A program made the translations under genes and the position numbers. From CAYGVT01 sp964353355 (GTDB taxonomy: Archaea; Thermoplasmatota; DTKX01; GCA-020343715), in the NCBI GenBank assembly GCA_964353355.1, contig CAYGVT010000154.1:1-49670 (forward strand): a stretch of 49,670 nt of DNA, written 5' to 3'. Within the stretch, counting starts at the first letter, position 1. Each line of letters starts with the position of its first letter. Below are positions 44,121-49,670 of this stretch, piece by piece. The notes under the pieces are model-generated. The model was not told where the DNA came from and did no database searches. It saw only the letters and a list, made by a program, of their open reading frames with translations.

Positions 44121-45062
44121 ATGGACGAGGACGACTTCGAGCGGCGCGTCGCGCGCGTGCGCGCCTTCAACCGGTTCTACACCGAGCGCATCCGCGTGCT
44201 CGACGAGTCCTTCCTCGGCAGCCCCTACAACCTGACGCAGGCGCGCGTGCTGTACGAGCTCGCGAGCCGGGGCAGGACCACCGCCACCGAGATTGCCAAG
44301 GAGCTCGAGCTCGACAAGGGCTACTTGAGCCGCCTCCTCGCGGGGATGAGGAGGAAGGGACTGGTCGCGAGGGGCGTCTCGCGCAAGGACGGAAGGCAGA
44401 ACGTGCTGTGGCTGACCAAGAAGGGGTGGGCGGCGTTCGAGGACCTGGACGCGCGCTCCCGGGCCGACATCGGCGGGTTGCTGAGCGCGATGGGCGCGAA
44501 GGACCAGCGCCGCGTGGTCAGGGACATGGCCGAGGTAGAGCGCCTGTTGAGTGCCAAGCGCAATGGGCAGGACGGCGTCACCGTCCGGCCCCACCTCCCG
44601 GGGGACCTGGGCTGGATCGTCTCGCGCCACGGCGCGCTCTACTGGGAGGAGCAGCAGTGGGACGAGCGGTTCGAGGCCCTCGTCGCCAGGGTCGTCGCGG
44701 ACTTCGCGGACGCGCAGGACGCGGCGCACGAGCGGTGCTGGGTGGCCGAGCTGGGCGGCGAGCGCGTGGGCTCGGTGATGATAACGAAGGCCGCCGAGGA
44801 CGATGACGTGGCCAAGCTGCGGCTGCTGCTCGTCGAGCCGCGTGCGAGGGGAAGGGGCATCGGATGGCGGCTGCTGGAGGCGGCGCTCGCCTTCGCGCGC
44901 GAGGCCGGATACGGGAGGGTCTCGCTGTGGACGATCAGCAGGCTCGGCGCGGCCCAGCGGCTCTACGAGCGCGCGGGGTTCAGGAAGGTGCACGAGGAGC
45001 CGCTCGAGGCCTTCGGCCACCGGCACACGTCGGAGACGTGGGAGCTCGACCTGTTGCTGTGA
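44121..45062 (+). CDS. MarR-family regulator fused to GNAT acetyltransferase
   Basis: A 313-residue two-domain protein. The N-terminal MarR winged helix (about 1-150) has TATEIAKELELDKGYLSRLL as the recognition region and the wing GVSRKDGRQNVLWLT. The C-terminal GNAT N-acetyltransferase (about 155-313) has the acetyl-CoA motif VEPRARGRGIGWRLLEAAL and the late LYERAGFRKV. The fusion is known in bacteria and would couple ligand-responsive gene control to acetylation. ATG 44121 fits the TATA spacing (about 26 nt) better than ATG 44109. The protein probably controls its own promoter. Confidence 0.9.
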   Translation: MDEDDFERRVARVRAFNRFYTERIRVLDESFLGSPYNLTQARVLYELASRGRTTATEIAKELELDKGYLSRLLAGMRRKGLVARGVSRKDGRQNVLWLTKKGWAAFEDLDARSRADIGGLLSAMGAKDQRRVVRDMAEVERLLSAKRNGQDGVTVRPHLPGDLGWIVSRHGALYWEEQQWDERFEALVARVVADFADAQDAAHERCWVAELGGERVGSVMITKAAEDDDVAKLRLLLVEPRARGRGIGWRLLEAALAFAREAGYGRVSLWTISRLGAAQRLYERAGFRKVHEEPLEAFGHRHTSETWELDLLL

Positions 45063-45083
45063 GCGAGGGGCCGAGAAGGTAGG

Positions 45084-45156
45084 TGCGAGCGGCGGGATTT
45101 GAACCCGCGTTATGAGCTTGGCAAGCTCAAGTGATAACCAGCTACACTACGCTCGC
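45084..45156 (-). tRNA. tRNA-Gly (anticodon GCC), CCA not encoded
   Basis: The reverse complement folds as a 73-nt tRNA: acceptor GCGAGCG with CGCTCGC, discriminator A, anticodon stem TGAGC/GCTCA with loop TTGCCAA (anticodon GCC, Gly codon GGC), T arm GCGGG-TTCAAAT-CCCGC. A TATA box CGTTTATATAGG (about 45186-45197, minus strand) lies about 35-40 nt upstream. Confidence 0.93.
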
Positions 45157-45221
45157 AGCCAAGGTATATCGGGAACGGGGCTCCCCCTATATAAACGCTG
45201 CGCGGCCATCGCCAGCATGGC

Positions 45222-48200
45222 TCACGCGCCATCGGGCGGGGGCGCACCTTCGCCGCTGCCTCCGACGACCTCGTCGGGCACGGCCGCCTCCGGTCCGGCA
45301 CTCCCGGGGAGCTGTGCCCCCTCGGGGGCGGGTTCGGCGATCGCGGGGGGCGACATCCTGCCCCTCATCATCAATAGGACCACGACGAGCACGACTAGCA
45401 GCACCGCGACCACGGCACCGATGACGAGGCCTCTCCCGATGCCGCCGCCCCCGTCCCCCCCATCCCCGCCCGCCTCCACGATGGTGACCTTGGCCGTCCA
45501 CGTGCCCTTGTCGCCGTCCCCGTCGGTGACGGTGAGCACGACGTTGTACTCCCCGACCATCGCGTAGACGTACGCGCCCGTTGTGCCCACGACCCTCCCG
45601 CCGTCGCCCATCGCCCACGTGTAGGTGAGCCCGTCCACGTCCCACGTGTCGTCGGTGGAGCCGGCCGCGCTCAGCTGCAGGGACTGCCCGACCTTGGCAT
45701 GGAGCGGGGTGACGTTGCCCCGCGCCAGCGGGGGCCGGTTCGTGACGAGGATCTCCAGGCCGATGCTCGACCTCGCACCGTCGTCGTCCACGACGGTGAG
45801 CTGCACCATCTGGAGCCCCGACTCCGTGAACGTGACAGTGACGTCGCGGGCCTCCCGCACACCGCCCAGGCCGAGGTCCCACACGTAGCGCAGCGATGCC
45901 AGGTCCGTCGGCGTGTCGACCGAGTCCTCGCCCGTCAGTCGCACGGACGCGCCCTCCACCACCTGCATGAGGTCGGCCTTCGCCACCGCTATCGGCGCGA
46001 CATTGGACACGACGACGGTGTGCACGAGGTCGCCGACCTCGCCCTGGTCGTCCCTGACCGAGACGACGACGTCGAACTGGCCGGACCTCACGAACGTGTG
46101 CCTGGCCGAGGGGGAATCCGACCATTGCGACGACGTGCCATCGCCCCACTGGAACCAGAACTCGTGCGAGGGCGCGTCGCTCGGGGTGTCCGTCGCCTCC
46201 GCAACGAGCTCGAGCTCCTCGTCCTCCAACGACATGGACGGCCCCGTCACGGTGACCGTGGGCGGGACGTTGATGACGCGGACCTCCGCGGTCGCGGACC
46301 CGTCGCCCCCGTCGTCGTCGTAGGCGTGCAGCGTGGCGATGTAGGTCCCTGCCCGCGCGTAGGAGTGCGTCGCGGTGGGGTCGGTCTGCGCCATCGAATG
46401 GCCGCCGTCGCCCCAGTCCCACTTGAAGACGAGCCCGCGCGCGAAGTCGCTCGGCGTGTCCTCGCCGCGCCCGCTGAAGTCGCCCTCCTCGTCCTCCTCG
46501 AGCTCGGCGTCGCGGGCGTGGGCGGCCACGACGGGCACCAGGTTCGAGACGTCAACGGGCGCCTCCGCGGTCCCGGTCGCGCCGTCGTCGTCGGTGACCG
46601 TCACGTGGACCGTGTGCGTCCCCGATGTGCTGAAGGTGTGCGAGACCAGCGATGGGACGGGGAACGGGCCCACGAGCACGCCGTCGCCGAAGTCCCATTT
46701 GGCCACGAGGCTGCCGTTGTCCGAGGGCGTGTCGTGCGAGGGGGCCGCGGAGAAGACCACCATCTCGTCCTCGGCCGCCTGCTGTGGGGCGATGATGACC
46801 GCGACCGGCGGCACGTTGCGCACGACCACGTCCACCTCGACCGGGGCGCTCTCGAGCCCGTAGCCGTCGCGGGCCACGGCCCTGACGTGGTATGTGCCGG
46901 CCCGTTGGTAGGTATGCGTCCCGGAGGCTGACGCCGTGGTGGTGTGGTTGGCGTCACCCCAGTCCCACGCGATGCTGTGAAGGTCCCCGTCGGCATCGGA
47001 CGCGTCGAGCTCGACGCGCACCTCCGCGTCCTCGTCGACGGGCCGGGGCGCGACCTGCCCAAGCGTTGCCACTGGCGCCCGCGCGAGGTACGTGCGCATG
47101 TGGATGTCTTTGTTGCCGTGCCGGGCCCCGTCGGTCTCCCACGCCACGTACACGCGGCCTGTCGCGGCGTCGACCGCGACGCAGGGCTGCTCGTCGGAGG
47201 CAGGCCCGTCGGCGACCCAATAGGGCCCGTACCAGAGGGTGCCGTCGAACCGCATCATGACGATGTCCTTCTGGCCCCCGCGGGTGGTCTCCCACGCGAC
47301 CCAGTAGTCGCCCTGGCCGTCCGAGGCCACCGATGGCTTCATGTCGGACGCGCCGTGCGGCGAGAGCACGAGCTCGGGGCTCCACGTCGAGGGGTCTGCA
47401 CCGGCCGTCCTCCACCTCACGGCGATGTCGCGGTTGCCGTTCCTCGTGGTCTCGTAGGCCACGAGCACGCGCACGTTCCCGCCCCCGCTCGAGGCTATGG
47501 CGGGCCGCACCTCGTCCGCGCCCCCGGAGGATGTGAGCATGACGGTGCGGAAGAGCCCCGCGGAGTTGCGCGCCTCCGCGACCACGTCCCATTGGGCGTT
47601 GCCGACCTCGGTCTCGTAGACCACCCAGAAGAGCGAATCGCCCTCGGGGGCTGCCTGGGGCCCGCCCCACCAGGCCTGGCTGCCCGTCGTGGTGGCCATG
47701 GTCGCGTTGCCAGTGTCCCAGCCGCTCCCGCCGCGCGCGGCCATGCGCACGTCGCACCGCTGGAACGGGATGTTGTTCATCTGGTTGCCGCCCTGGTAGA
47801 AGTCGAAGTGCGTGTTGCGGAAGACCGCGCGCACCGCGCCCGCGGCCTGGAACACGTCCGGGGCCTGGTCCGAGTCGTTGTACTCCTCCGCGAGCGTCAC
47901 GCGCGCGCGCGGGCTCCACGCGCCCGCGTCCCACGAGCGCGTCCACACGTCGAACTTCTCGCCCCAATAGTAGATGGCGGACCGCGTGCGGAAGTAGTCG
48001 TTGAGCTCCTCGATGCTGCTCGAGTAGACGAGGTGGACCTTGGTGCCCACGGCCACGAGCGCGGGGTCGACCGCGTAGTGGCTGCCAGTGACGAGCGTCT
48101 CGACCGCGCCCCACGTGCCGGTCGCGGGGTCGTAGGCCGCGCCCTCGATGTCGATCTCCTCGAGGCCCTGCACCGTCTCCCACGCGGCGTACAGCCGGCC

Positions 48201-49670
48201 GTCGGGGCGCACGACCAGGTCGACCTGGTGCGATGAGTGGAGGCCGGTCGTGGCGGCCGTGGGCTCTGACCACGGCGGCCCCTCGGGGGCCACGGTCACG
48301 TCGACCTCGACCGCGTTGTTCCACTCGTCCATCTCGGTGACGTTCCCGTCCGCGTCGACGGTCGCGACGAGGCGACTGCCGGGCCGGCCCGACCACCCCC
48401 ACGTGTCCCAGGCGAGGGTGACGGGGTCGTCCCCGCCGATGGTGCCCGCGGCGAGCATGGCGGAGCCGACCGTCACGTTGACGGCGCCCTCCGGGCCGTC
48501 GTAGGAGGCGTTGAGCGTGACCCTGACCGTGGCGGCGGTCACCTCCTTCCCGAGGTGGACCTCCACCTGCGCCAGCTCGCCGTCGACCGGGTGGGCGGGG
48601 TCCAGCTCGATGGAGGCGACGCGCAGGTCGGTGGGCGGGATGACCTGGAGCGGGAACCTGAGGAAGCCCGCCAGGATCCAGTACATGCCGGGGTCCGACT
48701 GGTAGGGCACGAGCCACATGACCTCCCGGCTGCGGTACGTCATCGCGGTCATGGGCTGCATGACGAAGCCCGAGCTCGTGCCGGTCTGCGAGATGAACGT
48801 GCCCGCGGAGACGCTGCGCTCGTACGTGTTGGCCGTGATCATCGCACGCGTGACGTACTCCCCCGCGGCATCGTCGTAGGGGTAGTAGGACACGTTCCCG
48901 CCCGAGTAGGGGAAACGGTCGCCCCAGTACTCCTGCTTGTAGGCCAGGCGGTCGAAGTCCGGGATGTAGCGAAGGAGGGCGTCCCCGGTTCGGGGGTTCC
49001 CGAGCGCGTACCATCCCCAGAACTCGGTGCCGTATCCCTCGACCACGAACGGGCCGTCGTTGCCGTCCTTGTCCCGCATGAGGCGGTAGCTGCCGTTGAG
49101 CAGGGGCTGCAGGTTGTAGTGCCCCTTGTAGGGGGTGGTGTTCCCGTCGTTGCGGTAGAGCTGCAATTTCCCGTCCTGGTTGCCCATGACGACGTCCAGG
49201 TCACGGTCCCCGTCGACGTCTGCCATGACCGGAGTGCTGTTGGCGGACACCCACGCGCCCGCCCAGGGGCCCGCGAACCACGCGACGTCGAGGTAGGTCC
49301 ACGCCGGGGTGCGGCGGTCCCCGTCGTTCCTGAAGTAGGTTATCTTGCCGTCGTCCGAGCCGATGAGCAGGTCCTTGTCGCCGTCCCAGTCCACGTCGGC
49401 GAGCGAGGGGGCCGACCACCGCTCCGCGGGGCTCCTCGTGGGGCCCGAGTTGAGGTGGCGCACCCAAGCGTCGTCGGGGTTCCACCGCGGGAGCGAGGCC
49501 GTGCCCGTGTTGGGCATGCAGCTGAGGGACCCGTCCGCGAGCCCCACAAGCAGGTCGAGCAGGCCGTCGCCGTTGGCGTCGCCCAGCCATGGGGCGGTGG
49601 AGTCCCCCATGTCCAGGCGGTCGAAGAACCCCATCCATTCCGCCCACTCCGGGGGACCGGGCGGGGGGCC
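45222..49670 (-). CDS. Giant secreted protein, FG-GAP-like and CARDB regions, six PKD domains, C-terminal anchor (5' partial)
   Basis: At least 1470 residues; the open frame continues past the right edge, so the N terminus and signal peptide are missing. In order: FG-GAP/VCBS-like repeats (DANGDGLLDLLVG, DVDWDGDKDLLIG and DVDGDRDLDVVMG, about 18-150), a CARDB-like domain (about 335-450), a six-bladed-propeller-like region (about 455-870), six PKD domains of about 90 residues each (for example KWDFGDG, KWDWGDGG, WAMGDGG), then a transmembrane helix (about 1398-1420) and an acidic Pro-rich tail. This is a cell-surface protein, perhaps adhesive or carbohydrate-binding. No catalytic motif is recognised. 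Confidence 0.8.
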   Translation of the reverse strand, partial: GPPPGPPEWAEWMGFFDRLDMGDSTAPWLGDANGDGLLDLLVGLADGSLSCMPNTGTASLPRWNPDDAWVRHLNSGPTRSPAERWSAPSLADVDWDGDKDLLIGSDDGKITYFRNDGDRRTPAWTYLDVAWFAGPWAGAWVSANSTPVMADVDGDRDLDVVMGNQDGKLQLYRNDGNTTPYKGHYNLQPLLNGSYRLMRDKDGNDGPFVVEGYGTEFWGWYALGNPRTGDALLRYIPDFDRLAYKQEYWGDRFPYSGGNVSYYPYDDAAGEYVTRAMITANTYERSVSAGTFISQTGTSSGFVMQPMTAMTYRSREVMWLVPYQSDPGMYWILAGFLRFPLQVIPPTDLRVASIELDPAHPVDGELAQVEVHLGKEVTAATVRVTLNASYDGPEGAVNVTVGSAMLAAGTIGGDDPVTLAWDTWGWSGRPGSRLVATVDADGNVTEMDEWNNAVEVDVTVAPEGPPWSEPTAATTGLHSSHQVDLVVRPDGRLYAAWETVQGLEEIDIEGAAYDPATGTWGAVETLVTGSHYAVDPALVAVGTKVHLVYSSSIEELNDYFRTRSAIYYWGEKFDVWTRSWDAGAWSPRARVTLAEEYNDSDQAPDVFQAAGAVRAVFRNTHFDFYQGGNQMNNIPFQRCDVRMAARGGSGWDTGNATMATTTGSQAWWGGPQAAPEGDSLFWVVYETEVGNAQWDVVAEARNSAGLFRTVMLTSSGGADEVRPAIASSGGGNVRVLVAYETTRNGNRDIAVRWRTAGADPSTWSPELVLSPHGASDMKPSVASDGQGDYWVAWETTRGGQKDIVMMRFDGTLWYGPYWVADGPASDEQPCVAVDAATGRVYVAWETDGARHGNKDIHMRTYLARAPVATLGQVAPRPVDEDAEVRVELDASDADGDLHSIAWDWGDANHTTTASASGTHTYQRAGTYHVRAVARDGYGLESAPVEVDVVVRNVPPVAVIIAPQQAAEDEMVVFSAAPSHDTPSDNGSLVAKWDFGDGVLVGPFPVPSLVSHTFSTSGTHTVHVTVTDDDGATGTAEAPVDVSNLVPVVAAHARDAELEEDEEGDFSGRGEDTPSDFARGLVFKWDWGDGGHSMAQTDPTATHSYARAGTYIATLHAYDDDGGDGSATAEVRVINVPPTVTVTGPSMSLEDEELELVAEATDTPSDAPSHEFWFQWGDGTSSQWSDSPSARHTFVRSGQFDVVVSVRDDQGEVGDLVHTVVVSNVAPIAVAKADLMQVVEGASVRLTGEDSVDTPTDLASLRYVWDLGLGGVREARDVTVTFTESGLQMVQLTVVDDDGARSSIGLEILVTNRPPLARGNVTPLHAKVGQSLQLSAAGSTDDTWDVDGLTYTWAMGDGGRVVGTTGAYVYAMVGEYNVVLTVTDGDGDKGTWTAKVTIVEAGGDGGDGGGGIGRGLVIGAVVAVLLVVLVVVLLMMRGRMSPPAIAEPAPEGAQLPGSAGPEAAVPDEVVGGSGEGAPPPDGA

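Overview
This is about 50 kb of very GC-rich archaeal DNA. The archaeal call rests on an RPA ssDNA-binding protein with its COG3390-type partner, a DUF131 membrane protein, a split GMP synthetase (PP-ATPase subunit alone), archaeal KorDABC, and TATA boxes that sit about 26 nt upstream of many start codons (leaderless transcripts). The many secreted PKD/CARDB proteins with one C-terminal membrane anchor, together with a Kor/Hdr energy metabolism, suggest a Thermoplasmata-like euryarchaeote. That lineage is an inference and no 16S is present.

Layout. 1-138: 3' tail of a group II intron (domains V and VI), cut by the window edge. 323-3205 (minus): RPA-associated protein, RPA, DUF131. 3411-4481 (minus): secreted DxDxDG-repeat protein. 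4646-7681 (plus): metG and a PHP phosphoesterase. 7731-10049 (minus): DUF438/hemerythrin/PAS protein and an ADP-ribosylglycohydrolase. 10136-11447 (minus): tnpB-only insertion element beside tRNA-Arg(GCG). 11520-12260: unknown gene. 12365-14389 (minus): extracytoplasmic thioredoxin module (Trx-CcdA fusion plus TlpA). 14505-16465 (plus): membrane/zinc-ribbon protein overlapping an ATL-endonuclease V fusion. 16462-17836 (minus): small OB-fold protein and an AbiEii/DUF6922 pair. 18045-20022 (plus): sucCD. 20046-23051 (minus): secreted zinc phospholipase C-like protein with CARDB and PKD domains. 23130-24173 (plus): AmrS-type radical SAM enzyme. 24181-25141 (minus): HEPN/MNT pair. 25362-28815 (minus): two secreted CARDB-type proteins, one interrupted by an in-frame amber codon.

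28926-39274 (minus) is the most interesting part: one tight operon of seven genes, korD-korA-korB-korC, a tandem HdrA-HdrA fusion, an MvhD-HdrC/HdrD-like fusion and an HdrA-MvhD fusion. Junctions overlap or lie within 17 nt. It looks like a 2-oxoacid:ferredoxin oxidoreductase wired to a heterodisulfide-reductase-like flavin electron-bifurcating or confurcating machine, with no hydrogenase, F420 or formate dehydrogenase partner in view. sucCD in the same window makes 2-oxoglutarate a natural substrate, so oxidation to succinyl-CoA followed by ATP formation would be linked to the Hdr electron hub.

39829-45062 holds two AAA+ ATPases whose promoters carry large palindromes, the GMP synthetase PP-ATPase subunit, and a MarR-GNAT fusion. 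tRNA-Gly(GCC) follows, then the 3' part of a giant surface protein with FG-GAP-like repeats and six PKD domains that runs off the right edge. Apart from the Kor/Hdr operon, the window is notable for defence or selfish modules (group II intron, TnpB, AbiEii, MNT/HEPN, palindrome-bracketed ATPases), each with readable operators.
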